Shown: positions 7,057 through 18,205, counted from the first letter of the stretch. The stretch: 22,921 nt of DNA from Patescibacteria group bacterium (GCA_030917805.1 JAUPUA010000080.1:1-22921), one strand, 5' to 3'. Made by a program: numbers and translations. The notes: a model not told the origin generated them from the letters alone.

Positions 7057-8199
7057 ATGGCAGATAAAAAAGCGGTACAAAATCTTAAAAAGAAGATGGG
7101 TAAAGAGCCCAATAAAACTCGTCCAGACTCTAAAGCTCCTGTTATAAAAAGCGTACGTGGTGGTTCCGTGAGTGGGGATTATGGACAGAATAGGGGTAGT
7201 GCGCGGAGGTTTGATACTACTAAAATTACTACTTTCCTAAAGGATCTGCCCAGTTCAGTTACCTATAAGCTTAAGCGAAAGAGCGCGAGCAGGAAGATCC
7301 CTGGCTCACCTAAATCCTTCAAGCTAGAAAAGAGACAAAAAAGACCAAAAGTCGAGAAGACTTCGAAGATTATTGCCGATAGCTTCAGATTCCTGGGTGA
7401 GCATTGGAAGACGTTTGCAATAATAATGTTCTTTTATATTGCCTCTTATTTTGTTTTAGCTTATGCTACCCCCAATATTGATCTTCCAGCCTTGATCAAA
7501 GAGGCTAAAGAAGCTGGCAGCCAGCCTGGTAACCTAGATAAGTTGAAGGTGATGACCGGTGCCTTGTTTACCTACAGATCTGGGGCGACAGATTTTGCAC
7601 GGTGGGCACAGTTCTTTCTGGCAATAATCTTCAGCTTAGTGTTCATTTATGCCATTCGCAATCTACACAAAGACATCAAACTTAGAGCTAGAGATGCACT
7701 CTACGACGGTACCGGTAATTTAATCCCGTTCTTTTTGAACATTAGCCTAGTGGCAGTGCAGCTAATCCCACTAACGGCCGTAGCAGTTATCTATAATATT
7801 GGGACCAGCCGAGAGTTATTTATTGGTAATCTAGAAAAGTTTACTGCGCTAGGGACACTTATTGGTTCAGCATTGCTAACCCTGTACTTCATTCCAACTG
7901 CTTTAATCTCGCTTTATGCAATAACCCTACCTGGTGTTTATCCGATGAAGACTATGCAGGCAGTTAGGATTATGGTTAGCCAAAGAAGATTGGAGGTCGT
8001 GAGAAACCTGCTCATCTTTATTTTATTTATATTCGCGAGCTACATCGTGGTATTACTTCTTCTTGTAACTTACCTACCAAGATTTGCTAATTTAAGTTTA
8101 GATTTATTCTTTTTAGTCGCACTACCACTTATTCATGTGATGATGTATAAACTCTATTTACGACTATTAGATGCCGCCAAAGAACGGATTAATACCTAG
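7057..8199 (+). CDS. Polytopic membrane protein with a long basic N-terminal tail, unknown function
   Basis: 380 residues. The first ~110 are strongly basic, Gly/Ser-rich and probably disordered (for example KKKMGKEPNKTRPDSKAP and KLEKRQKRPKVEK). About six hydrophobic helices follow, near residues 118-137, 184-203, 222-246, 262-290, 317-341 and 345-366. Between helices 4 and 5 is a conserved-looking loop (LPGVYPMKTMQAVRIMVSQRRLEVVRN), reminiscent of membrane proteins whose cytosolic helices contact the bilayer surface. No enzymatic motif or transporter signature is visible. The basic tail could bind nucleic acid or anionic lipid, but that is speculation. It ends 4 bases from the convergent neighbour. 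It carries a TAAGCTTA at 7266. Confidence 0.8.
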   Translation: MADKKAVQNLKKKMGKEPNKTRPDSKAPVIKSVRGGSVSGDYGQNRGSARRFDTTKITTFLKDLPSSVTYKLKRKSASRKIPGSPKSFKLEKRQKRPKVEKTSKIIADSFRFLGEHWKTFAIIMFFYIASYFVLAYATPNIDLPALIKEAKEAGSQPGNLDKLKVMTGALFTYRSGATDFARWAQFFLAIIFSLVFIYAIRNLHKDIKLRARDALYDGTGNLIPFFLNISLVAVQLIPLTAVAVIYNIGTSRELFIGNLEKFTALGTLIGSALLTLYFIPTALISLYAITLPGVYPMKTMQAVRIMVSQRRLEVVRNLLIFILFIFASYIVVLLLLVTYLPRFANLSLDLFFLVALPLIHVMMYKLYLRLLDAAKERINT

Positions 8200-8203
8200 A
8201 TCT

Positions 8204-9655
8204 TTAATTATTCTTAGCTTGGTGTTCGCACATAGCTTGAGATATCGCTTTTTTAAGCTCACGCGGACGAGTACTTCTAATTGCTTGCTGATCTTCTCGG
8301 CTTACACCTTCTAACTTGCTAAAATAATGGGGATTAGCAGAGTATACGGCTAACGCTATGACGTCGGTAAGTGTAAATCTTGCTTTACGCCCAGACCTAC
8401 AAGCTCCTTCACTTAGTAGACCCCTGACTGATTTAGCTTTTGAAATTTGAGCATATGTAATAATATTCAATCTTTGTAATTCGGTAGAACTTAAGGGTTT
8501 ACTTTGGTCTAAACCAAGTATCTCATAAAAACCAGTTACATTTGTAATTGAGTGCGCAATTAATTCATCCCGATTCTCTGACCGTTTGTCTTGAATGCTT
8601 AGGTGCTCTGACTCTTCAGTCTGTAGTTCAGGAAGGCTAGGTTCACTCTCAGTTGTTAATATCGCTTGATCAACAACCCTACCGGCCATATTCACTATCT
8701 GAACAGTTGGATCGGCAACTTTACTCAGAAGTTCATACATATATAGAATCTGACTCGGACTTATCCCGGCCAAAAAATCCAACATCCAAGATCTAGGGTC
8801 ATCGTCATAATTAGTTAGTAGGTAGCCATATTGCTGATATATTTCGTCAGATTTAATTATCTGAATTATTTTATCAGCAGCTGCCTGTCTCTCTGCTCTT
8901 ACTATACCGTCCTTCATCTCATTTCTTTCCCCTGAGAACAAGAACTCTACATCCTCTCTTTCTTCTGGCGACAATTGTTCTTTGAGCTGATACCATAGAT
9001 CCTGAAGGTCTTCTTCACTTGGTATATTGACTCCATCTTCACGTATACTTTTAACCCTATCCCCTCGACCGACTAATGTGCCTATTATATAAAGAGCTTC
9101 TTTAACAGAGATAAGATCGGTATCGCCTTTGTATTCAGGCTTTGATGGTTGCAGAACCTTGTCTTCATAACTTGTTGGTGGAGTTAATTCAACTTCTTGC
9201 ACTTCTGGAGCATCAGGTGCTGATTCTGAATTAGTAACTTCGTCGATATATTTACCGCTAGCCGTACTAGTAAATCCGAGTATAAAAGAATGGGTAAGTC
9301 CATGTACAAAAGAATAGGCTTGAGCAAACAACACATCCTCATCAGCATAGGTAGGATATTGTGCCTCAATGGCTTGACGCTGAGACTCTTCATCTTCTAG
9401 ATCCAATAATCCATTACTTAGTCTCACTATTTCTTCTAATTGACTTAGCAATTGCTGTTTCTTATCAGAAGGTGTTATAGACATATCTCTAAAACTACGG
9501 CAAACAGAAGGATCGAGGTCTGTCATTATGCCAACCGCATTACTACGAGCAGTCTCTACGATTGGAGTAAGTAAAGGATCCACTTCTTGGCCACCAAGCT
9601 TTTCCCATTGATAAAATGTTGTTTTATAAGTTTGTAGATCTGTTGGTAATTCCAT
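8204..9655 (-). CDS. Large acidic cytoplasmic protein, unknown function, possible C-terminal MerR-like helix-turn-helix
   Basis: 483 residues, rich in Glu, Asp, Gln and Ser, without signal peptide or membrane helix. I do not recognise the family. The N-terminal ~140 residues look helical; residues about 150-200 are a Pro/Glu/Asp-rich linker (SAPDAPEVQEVELTPPTSY), and a second helical region follows to about residue 350. Near 399-440 the pattern ITYAQISKAKSVRGLLSEG then RKARFTLTDVIALAVY resembles the recognition-helix and wing layout of MerR-type domains (a GLL element followed by R-x-F/Y-T-x-x-D-V). This is weak and unconfirmed. It starts at ATG 9653-9655 and is divergent from the mutarotase gene. 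AT-leaning codon use is like its neighbours, so there is no sign of recent transfer. Confidence 0.75.
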   Translation of the reverse strand: MELPTDLQTYKTTFYQWEKLGGQEVDPLLTPIVETARSNAVGIMTDLDPSVCRSFRDMSITPSDKKQQLLSQLEEIVRLSNGLLDLEDEESQRQAIEAQYPTYADEDVLFAQAYSFVHGLTHSFILGFTSTASGKYIDEVTNSESAPDAPEVQEVELTPPTSYEDKVLQPSKPEYKGDTDLISVKEALYIIGTLVGRGDRVKSIREDGVNIPSEEDLQDLWYQLKEQLSPEEREDVEFLFSGERNEMKDGIVRAERQAAADKIIQIIKSDEIYQQYGYLLTNYDDDPRSWMLDFLAGISPSQILYMYELLSKVADPTVQIVNMAGRVVDQAILTTESEPSLPELQTEESEHLSIQDKRSENRDELIAHSITNVTGFYEILGLDQSKPLSSTELQRLNIITYAQISKAKSVRGLLSEGACRSGRKARFTLTDVIALAVYSANPHYFSKLEGVSREDQQAIRSTRPRELKKAISQAMCEHQAKNN

Positions 9656-9665
9656 AATTATATTG

Positions 9666-9671
9666 TTTATA
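9666..9671 (-). promoter_or_regulatory. Possible -10 box (TATAAA) for the acidic protein gene
   Basis: Minus-strand CTGTATAAA lies 10 bases before the ATG at 9655. A TATAAT even closer to the ATG (1 base away) is too near to be its promoter. Tentative. Confidence 0.3.
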
Positions 9672-9744
9672 CAGGTTATATTAGCATAATTAATATCTAT
9701 AAGTCAATTATTATATGGCTGTCCACAGTATTCAAAGCAATAAG

Positions 9745-9753
9745 TGGTATAAT
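9745..9753 (+). promoter_or_regulatory. Extended -10 box (TGG TATAAT) for the mutarotase-like gene
   Basis: A perfect TATAAT at 9748-9753 with TGG in front lies 12 bases before ATG 9766. It would sit inside the coding region if the upstream in-frame ATG at 9715 were used, so it supports the downstream start. Confidence 0.55.
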
Positions 9754-9765
9754 AGTAGGTACATT

Positions 9766-13123
<3,358 letters not shown>

Positions 13124-13126
13124 TAA

Positions 13127-13543
13127 GTGCAGGATAAAAAGACGATTTGTAAGGTTGTGATTATTTGTGGACCAAAGGTTTTGGTTCTAAAAAGATCGCG
13201 CTGGGTTATTTACCACCCACATCGTTGGGACGTTCCTGGTGGCGCCACAGACCCTGGAGAGAGCCTTGATAATGCTGCCGCTAGAGAATGTTTAGAGGAG
13301 GCTGGATACGAGGTAGAGCCTACTAAGCTTAGGTTGGTCGATAGTCAATCTAAGATGCGAGATGGCAAGCCAGCAGAACGTTTTTGCTTTGCATATTTTG
13401 TAGATGAAGAGTTTGAGCCTAAGCTTAGCTTTGAGCACTCTGAGTTTGCCTGGTTGAGTCTTAATGAGCTAGATACAATTGATCTTCCAAATTTCTATAA
13501 AGACTGCGCAAGATCTTGTTTAGCCAATGTCAAACTTCTCTAG
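13127..13543 (+). CDS. Nudix hydrolase
   Basis: 138 residues. A complete, canonical Nudix box runs from G39 to Y61: GATDPGE, seven residues, then RECLEEAGY, giving the GX5EX7REUXEEXGU pattern with all metal-binding glutamates. Nudix enzymes hydrolyse nucleoside diphosphates linked to another group (oxidised dNTPs, ADP-sugars, dinucleotides). The adjacent WDVPGG matches the usual strand before the box, and the small size suits a MutT-like house-cleaning role, but the substrate cannot be called. It starts at GTG 13127, 3 bases after the nucleotidyltransferase stop, and overlaps the convergent ABC gene by 24 bases. Two TAAGCTTA sites (13324, 13420) lie inside. Confidence 0.9.
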   Translation: MQDKKTICKVVIICGPKVLVLKRSRWVIYHPHRWDVPGGATDPGESLDNAAARECLEEAGYEVEPTKLRLVDSQSKMRDGKPAERFCFAYFVDEEFEPKLSFEHSEFAWLSLNELDTIDLPNFYKDCARSCLANVKLL

Positions 13544-15280
13544 CTTCTTTTTAGCTTGTTTTGTTCCTGAATTTTGAAGTTTAAGAAGTTCTGCGTAGAC
13601 TCCGTTAGTTTTAGCTAGTTCCCTCGGGCTTCCAACCTCATCTACCTTACCATCTTTTAAAGTAACTATAATGTCTGCACCAGAGATTGTTGAAAGTCTG
13701 TGAGCAATTATTAAAGTTGTTTTGCCTTTCATTAAGTTCTCTAGAGCTATTTGAACTTCTCTTTCTGCTTTTGAGTCCAAAGAACTGGTTGCCTCGTCTA
13801 AGATTAAGATTGGAGCATCCTTAAGAATAGTTCTGGCAATGGCTACACGTTGTTTTTGTCCTCCGCTAAGCTTAACTCCGCGCTCGCCAATAAATGATTT
13901 ATAGCCGTCTTTAAACTTAGATATAAAGTCGTGGGCATTAGCAGCTTTTGCAGCAGCTTCGATCTCTTTTTTAGAAGCTTTGGGATTAGCGTAAGCAATG
14001 TTCTCGGCTATTGTTCCAGAAAAAAGTGCTGGCTCTTGCAGAACTAAGCCAATCTGTCTTCTTAAAGATAGTGTATCTAGCTCTGTTAAGTTTAAGCCAT
14101 CAATTAAGATTTCACCAGAAGTTGGACTGTAGAGTTTAAGTAGAAGATGGGCAAGAGTAGATTTACCTTGTCCTGATTCTCCGACCAAAGCTACTTTTTG
14201 ACCAGGCTTAACTAAGAAGTTGATATTACTAAAAACAGATTCGCCTTGTTTATACGAGAACTCAACATCTTTGAATTGGATTTCTCCTTTGACATCATCG
14301 ATAAGCTTAGTGGCAGATCTATCTTCTTCAACCTGATCTAAGGTTATGAAGTAATCTTTAGAACTTGAGGTTGCTGCCTGAAGTTGACTAACTAGGAATG
14401 AGATCATAAAGATTGGAATTCTTACAAGAAGCGAGAACTGAATTAGTGCAACAGAATCTCCGATTGTTATTGAACCAGAGTAAAGCTGCTGAACAATTGC
14501 TATAAAAACAAAACCAAAGATAATATTTACTAAGATTTTTCTCTCGGAATCTTTTCTGTTCCAAAAAAAGCTTTGTTTTTTATTAATTGGTACAAGCTGA
14601 TTTAAAGTATCATTGAAATACTTATGTTCATAATTTTCAGATGTGAAACTTTTGATCGTTTTAATGTTAGAGATAGACTCTTGGAATCTTCCTGCTGCAG
14701 TATCTTTCAAGAAGTTTTTTTGGTTTTCATAATTTTGCCAAGTTCCAGAGCTTTTAACCGTCATAAGAATATAAAAAGGGTAGAGAGAAAGAAGAACAAG
14801 ACCCACGACCCAGCTGATACTAAATATGAAAAAGAGTGAAAGAATAGTTGTGGCGATAAACCCTAAGAAGTTATTCGAGAATGCCTGCATAAAAGTCGCT
14901 AAACCATTAGTAGAGCGATTAAGCTTAGAGACAATTGTTCCGGTTAGTTCTTGATCGAAGTATCCTTGAGGAAGTTTAAGAATCTTTTCATAGAACTTAT
15001 CTGACAAGAATATATTAATCCTCAGGCTGAGTTGATCTCCATAATATCCATTTACATTGTTGAGAAGTGTTTGCAGGATATCAGCTATAAATATTCCAAA
15101 AACCAAGAATAGAGCGGAGTTTCTACCAAGGCTTCCTGATGTGAACCCATCAATAAGCTCTCTAGTTATAAGAGGCATTGCTTGGCCAAGTACGGCAACA
15201 GTTAAACTTAAGAGTGCGATAACAAGATAGTATCGCCACAAATGGCCAGAGAACTTAAGGATCTTAAAGATTGCACGCAT
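13520..15280 (-). CDS. ABC-type exporter, fused permease and ATPase
   Basis: 586 residues, a half-transporter that should homo- or heterodimerise in the membrane and export lipids, peptides or drugs. The first ~310 residues are the type 1 exporter transmembrane domain, with six helices (near 15-37, 55-75, 135-158, 158-178, 252-272 and 278-300). The ATPase domain has Walker A GESGQGKST (367-375), a Q-loop at LQEPALF, the signature LSGGQ (471-475), Walker B ILILDEA with E496 and the switch His527. All catalytic residues are intact. The substrate is not predictable. An extended -10 lies 9 bases before ATG 15280, between it and ksgA, so it is probably transcribed separately from htpX-ksgA. Three TAAGCTTA sites (13867, 14302, 14920) fall within it. 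Confidence 0.93.
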   Translation of the reverse strand: MRAIFKILKFSGHLWRYYLVIALLSLTVAVLGQAMPLITRELIDGFTSGSLGRNSALFLVFGIFIADILQTLLNNVNGYYGDQLSLRINIFLSDKFYEKILKLPQGYFDQELTGTIVSKLNRSTNGLATFMQAFSNNFLGFIATTILSLFFIFSISWVVGLVLLSLYPFYILMTVKSSGTWQNYENQKNFLKDTAAGRFQESISNIKTIKSFTSENYEHKYFNDTLNQLVPINKKQSFFWNRKDSERKILVNIIFGFVFIAIVQQLYSGSITIGDSVALIQFSLLVRIPIFMISFLVSQLQAATSSSKDYFITLDQVEEDRSATKLIDDVKGEIQFKDVEFSYKQGESVFSNINFLVKPGQKVALVGESGQGKSTLAHLLLKLYSPTSGEILIDGLNLTELDTLSLRRQIGLVLQEPALFSGTIAENIAYANPKASKKEIEAAAKAANAHDFISKFKDGYKSFIGERGVKLSGGQKQRVAIARTILKDAPILILDEATSSLDSKAEREVQIALENLMKGKTTLIIAHRLSTISGADIIVTLKDGKVDEVGSPRELAKTNGVYAELLKLQNSGTKQAKKKLEKFDIG

Positions 15281-15289
15281 ATCTATTTG

Positions 15290-15298
15290 ATTATATCA
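15290..15298 (-). promoter_or_regulatory. Extended -10 box (TGA TATAAT) for the ABC exporter
   Basis: Minus-strand TGA TATAAT (TATAAT at 15290-15295) lies 9 bases before ATG 15280, in the 33-base gap after ksgA. The same TGATATAAT precedes htpX. Confidence 0.55.
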
Positions 15299-15313
15299 GC
15301 CAATGAACAGAGT

Positions 15314-16111
15314 CTACTTAAGTTTAGATAGAATATCGAAGAGCTCGCTCCACTGCTCCATATTCAGCTGTTCTGCTCTAGTTTCTAGGTTTAAGTCTAG
15401 AGGCTTCAAAAGCTCTGAAATGTCTGACTTTGGAAGATGGAGTCCGGCTGCAAAGTTGTTCTCTAAAGTTTTTCTGGGCGAAGAGAAAGCAAACTTAACA
15501 AATCTGGAATAATCTTTAAAGTTCAGTTGCGGGAAGAGTGGCTCTTCTCGAGGTGTCAGAATTATAACCTGTGAGGTTACTTTTGGAGGGGGTGAGAAAG
15601 ATTTGGCCGAGACCTTAATGCCCAGCTCAGTTCGATAATAATAAGCCGCTAGCATTGCTAGCTTGTTGCTGGAGCCGAGTTCTGGAGATTCAGCCATCTT
15701 CTGGGCAACCTCTTGTTGAACTAAAACAACAGCGACAGAGGGCTTGTTTTCGGTATCAATTAAGATTCTGAAGAATATTCCGGAGATGTAGTATGGCAGG
15801 TTAGTTACAAGTTTATAGCCAGGCTTGAGTTCGGTAAAGTTAAAAGTTCGGATATCTGAGTTCTGGACTTTTAGGGTAGGCTTATTCGGAAAGCTCCCAA
15901 TCAGATTTTTAGCAAGATCTGGGTCGTATTCTACTGCTAGGACTTCTGCACCAGACTTAAGTAGTTTGGATGTCAGAGTTCCTAGCCCTGGGCCAATTTC
16001 TATAACAAAATCATCAGAACTTATATCTGCATAGTCTGCAATTGTTTGCAGAATCTTAGGATCTTTTAGCCAGTGCTGGCCAAGTTTTGGTGTTGAAGAA
16101 CTAGTAGACAT
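15314..16111 (-). CDS. ksgA: 16S rRNA (adenine(1518)-N(6)/adenine(1519)-N(6))-dimethyltransferase
   Basis: 265 residues, the normal KsgA/RsmA length. The enzyme dimethylates two adjacent adenosines in the 3' hairpin of 16S rRNA as a late check in 30S assembly. The N-terminus has the substrate-loop motif KLGQHWLKDP, motif I is EIGPGLGTLT (38-47) for S-adenosylmethionine, and EYDPDLAKNL is motif II. Catalytic motif IV is NLPYY (105-109). The C-terminal helical domain includes FSPPPKVTSQVI and FAFSSPRKTLENN, as expected. Its ATG directly abuts the htpX TAG stop with no gap, so expression is coupled to htpX. Assignment is firm. Confidence 0.96.
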   Translation of the reverse strand: MSTSSSTPKLGQHWLKDPKILQTIADYADISSDDFVIEIGPGLGTLTSKLLKSGAEVLAVEYDPDLAKNLIGSFPNKPTLKVQNSDIRTFNFTELKPGYKLVTNLPYYISGIFFRILIDTENKPSVAVVLVQQEVAQKMAESPELGSSNKLAMLAAYYYRTELGIKVSAKSFSPPPKVTSQVIILTPREEPLFPQLNFKDYSRFVKFAFSSPRKTLENNFAAGLHLPKSDISELLKPLDLNLETRAEQLNMEQWSELFDILSKLK

Positions 16112-16963
16112 CTAAAGGCTTTCGAGAACTTTAATTCTTTGTTCCATCGGAGGATGTGTCGAAAAGAGCTTAGCAAGCCTTGAGCCTCTAAGTGGATTAT
16201 CTAAAAATAAATGTGCGGTAGCCGATGATTGAACTTTAAGATTTGAACCCTTAGTGCTGATTTTGCGTAAAGCACTGGCGAGCTGTTTTGGGTTCTTGGT
16301 TAATTCTGATCCAGAAAGATCTGCGGCGTATTCGCGCTGGCGAGAGATTGCGGCCTGAATCATCAATCCTACGAAAGAGGAAATAATTGAAATTAGAATA
16401 TAGCTCAGAAATCCGCCTCTTTCGTCGTCTCCAAAGATTATTGAACGAAGAAAGAAATCTATAATTAAGTTAAGTGATGTAATGCAAGCAAATACGACCA
16501 TCATTAAGCGAATATCATAGTTCTTAACATGGGATATCTCGTGGGAAAGAACTGCCTTTAGTTCGTCTTCGTTTAGAACTTCTAATACCCCGCTAGTAAC
16601 TGCGACATGGGCATGTTCTGGAGATCTTCCTGTTGCAAAAGCATTTGCAGCTGGATCATTAACTATATAGAGCTTTGGCATTGGTAGTTTTGCCTCTTTT
16701 GTTAGCTCTTCTACAATTCTGTAGACTTGTGGGAAATCTTTTTTAGATATTGGCTTTGCTCTATTAACTTTAAGGGCAATTTTAGATGCAGTAAAGTAGC
16801 TAATTAGGGCGTATACTGCCCCAAAGCTTACTGCTGTTATGATTGCCGTTGAGCTACCTGTGTATTGGTAATAGAGCCAGCCAATAAGTGCCGTAAATGC
16901 TAGGAGCATCAATATAATGAAGTTCGATTTCAATTTATTCTTAGTTGCTGAATGTGTGTGCAT
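16112..16963 (-). CDS. htpX: HtpX-type membrane zinc metalloprotease
   Basis: 283 residues, M48-family integral membrane protease that degrades misfolded membrane proteins. Two N-terminal helices (about 13-33 and 38-58) precede a cytoplasmic catalytic region with the zinc motif HEISH (141-145) and the third ligand E211 in REYAADLSG. Two further hydrophobic segments lie between (about 153-173, 186-206). The YIVNDPAANAFATGRSP strand is a family hallmark, and the C-terminus ends with the STHPPMEQRI motif. All catalytic residues are present. It leads a two-gene unit with ksgA. The start is ATG 16963, 7 bases below an extended -10. The role in stress is known for the family; nothing local shows a heat-shock element. 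Confidence 0.95.
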   Translation of the reverse strand: MHTHSATKNKLKSNFIILMLLAFTALIGWLYYQYTGSSTAIITAVSFGAVYALISYFTASKIALKVNRAKPISKKDFPQVYRIVEELTKEAKLPMPKLYIVNDPAANAFATGRSPEHAHVAVTSGVLEVLNEDELKAVLSHEISHVKNYDIRLMMVVFACITSLNLIIDFFLRSIIFGDDERGGFLSYILISIISSFVGLMIQAAISRQREYAADLSGSELTKNPKQLASALRKISTKGSNLKVQSSATAHLFLDNPLRGSRLAKLFSTHPPMEQRIKVLESL

Positions 16964-16970
16964 ATCTTTT

Positions 16971-16979
16971 ATTATATCA
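16971..16979 (-). promoter_or_regulatory. Extended -10 box (TGA TATAAT) for htpX-ksgA
   Basis: Minus-strand TGA TATAAT (TATAAT at 16971-16976) lies 7 bases before ATG 16963, predicting a leaderless htpX-ksgA mRNA. Confidence 0.55.
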
Positions 16980-17040
16980 CCGCCTCTGTATCTAGTACTC
17001 TAGCTAGGACAGTTTTAATCCATTTTTTTGCCAGCAAGCA

Positions 17041-17529
17041 CTAAGGCTTCACCAGCTCAGAGTTTGTAGAACCTAAGGTTGAGCGTCTAGCAACAGCCCT
17101 TTGTTTGCGAATTCTTCGTCTTTCACGTTCACTTAACCCTCCCCAGATACCGAACTTCTCTCCATTTGAAAGTGCATACTCTAGGCAGTCACCCCTTACG
17201 ACGCAGCCTTTGCAGACCTCTTTCGCCTCTCTCGTAGAAGCGCCTCTTTCAGGAAAAAACAGATCAGGATCTACCCCTAGGCAGTTACTAAGATTCTGCC
17301 AACCATTTTCATTATTATCTTGGTCATCTGAAACAGCAGTTGAACCTAAGCCATCGGCTACAGAAGTGGCTTTTAGAGCAGTTGTGTGCTCCTCGTTAGT
17401 TATGTCCATTCCAACTAGAGCAATAGCTTCTTCATCATCCAATAAATCAATTTGAGCGAGCTGTTCTTCTGTAGGCTCGTCCAAATCTCTTAGATCGCAT
17501 AGCGTAGATCCAACTTTTTCTTGTGCCAT
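17041..17529 (-). CDS. WhiB-like iron-sulfur transcriptional regulator with an acidic N-terminal extension
   Basis: 162 residues. The C-terminal half is a clear WhiB domain. WQNLSNC begins it, the four cluster-binding cysteines are C83, C106, C109 and C115 (a C-xxx-CxxC-x5-C layout), FFPERGASTREAKEVC is close to the actinobacterial consensus, and GIWGG (127-131) is the beta-turn that contacts the main sigma factor. A basic tail (RERRRIRKQRAVARRS) should bind DNA. WhiB proteins sense redox state or NO through a 4Fe-4S cluster. About 75 acidic residues precede the domain (for example EEQLAQIDLLDDEEA), which is unusual for short WhiB proteins. An AAGGGAG Shine-Dalgarno ends 10 bases before the ATG, and the leader holds two inverted repeats. 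The family is otherwise nearly confined to Actinobacteria and their phages. Confidence 0.93.
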   Translation of the reverse strand: MAQEKVGSTLCDLRDLDEPTEEQLAQIDLLDDEEAIALVGMDITNEEHTTALKATSVADGLGSTAVSDDQDNNENGWQNLSNCLGVDPDLFFPERGASTREAKEVCKGCVVRGDCLEYALSNGEKFGIWGGLSERERRRIRKQRAVARRSTLGSTNSELVKP

Positions 17530-17539
17530 AAATTATATA

Positions 17540-17546
17540 CTCCCTT
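17540..17546 (-). promoter_or_regulatory. Shine-Dalgarno of the WhiB-like gene (AAGGGAG)
   Basis: Minus-strand AAGGGAG sits 10 bases before ATG 17529. It is one of the few recognisable Shine-Dalgarno sequences in the window, where most genes look leaderless. It implies a real 5' leader here. Confidence 0.5.
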
Positions 17547-17568
17547 AACCTTAAGCTTTACTAATATT

Positions 17569-17593
17569 GACTTTAATTCAATTGCTTAAAGTC
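17569..17593. repeat. Perfect 8-bp inverted repeat in the whiB leader
   Basis: GACTTTAA and TTAAAGTC are separated by a 9-base loop, 40 bases upstream of the WhiB-like start codon. It could be an operator for a dimeric regulator or an RNA hairpin. Confidence 0.5.
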
Positions 17594-17595
17594 TG

Positions 17596-17631
17596 AGTAG
17601 CCTTAAACTTAACAACAAAAAGGCAGCTACT
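17596..17631. repeat. Second inverted repeat upstream of the WhiB-like gene
   Basis: AGTAG-CCTT (17596-17604) pairs with AAGG (17620-17623) and CTACT (17627-17631), leaving a CAG bulge: nine pairs around a loop of 15. On the minus strand it precedes the 8-bp repeat. There is no T-run directly after it, so it is not an ordinary terminator. Confidence 0.4.
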
Positions 17632-17727
17632 TAAGGTGTATAGTTAAGTTCATACGTGCCTTAGTAAATACTAGCCTACACCACTGTGCATCCGTACTAA
17701 AGTAATCTTCAAAACTGACAATTATTA

Positions 17728-18126
17728 TTAGCTGGAGCCGCTTTTTTTGATGAATTCAGCTTCTTTTTCTAGGTTAACTTTTAGTTCGTAGCTTTTGCAA
17801 AGACCAGAGTTGCAGTCCGCTGGGTAATAACGGTATTCTGCATTGGACTCACCTAGCTTGATCCCTTTAGTGTCAGTTAGGGCCTCAGGATCGATCCCAA
17901 CAAGCTTTTCTAGGGTAATCTTTTCTGGGTAACCAGCTTCCGTTTTGATAGATTCTAGCTGGAAATATACGGCGCTAATATCTCTTTTTCTTTGGGCATC
18001 TCTAGAATCCGCGGCATTTTGGCGCAAGGCATATGAAAAGAGCACTCCCATGGTTGTGAATATAAATAGGACTGCTAGTAACTCTAGAACTGTATAGCCA
18101 GCATTATCTAACTTTCTTAGTTTCAT
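17728..18126 (-). CDS. Type IV pilin-like (pseudopilin) protein
   Basis: 132 residues. The N-terminus MKLRKLDNAG then YTVLELLAVLFIF is a prepilin peptidase site. Cleavage falls after G10, Y11 becomes the first mature residue and E15 is the conserved Glu+5, followed by about 20 hydrophobic residues. The mature part has RDAQRKRDISAVYFQLESI and GYPEK, a layout common in small pilins and pseudopilins, plus a C-terminal Cys pair (ADCNSGLC) likely to form a disulfide. It would be a minor subunit of a type IV pilus or DNA-uptake pseudopilus; no pilus assembly gene is adjacent. A longer open frame reaches back to 18315 through the tRNA gene on the other strand. I choose ATG 18126 because it sits right at the signal and 8 bases below an extended -10. 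Confidence 0.85.
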   Translation of the reverse strand: MKLRKLDNAGYTVLELLAVLFIFTTMGVLFSYALRQNAADSRDAQRKRDISAVYFQLESIKTEAGYPEKITLEKLVGIDPEALTDTKGIKLGESNAEYRYYPADCNSGLCKSYELKVNLEKEAEFIKKSGSS

Positions 18127-18134
18127 ATTACTTA

Positions 18135-18143
18135 AGTTTAGCA
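18135..18143 (-). promoter_or_regulatory. Extended -10 box (TGC TAAACT) for the pilin-like gene
   Basis: Minus-strand TGC TAAACT (TAAACT at 18135-18140) lies 8 bases before ATG 18126 and overlaps the alternative ATG at 18144. It shares the string TGCTAAACTTAA with the ligA promoter. Confidence 0.45.
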
Positions 18144-18165
18144 TATTCAGCAGAAGCAGTGATTT

Positions 18166-18194
18166 TTGAGCTATACCTAGTTTTATGCTAGAAT
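18166..18194 (+). promoter_or_regulatory. Promoter of tRNA-Gly
   Basis: TTGAGC (18166-18171), a 17-base spacer and TAGAAT (18189-18194, preceded by TGC) end 11 bases before the mature tRNA. It is one of the two complete -35/-10 pairs in the window and fits a strong housekeeping promoter. Confidence 0.7.
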
Positions 18195-18205
18195 ATAACA
18201 GTGTA

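Noticed and set aside
6647..7147. A 166-codon open frame on the plus strand
   Set aside because: It lies antisense to dus and overlaps the next gene in another frame; the translation shows no domain and reads as a shadow.
17532..17537. TATAAT directly before the WhiB-like start as its promoter
   Set aside because: It is only 2 bases from the ATG, so transcription would begin inside the gene. A spaced Shine-Dalgarno argues for an upstream start.
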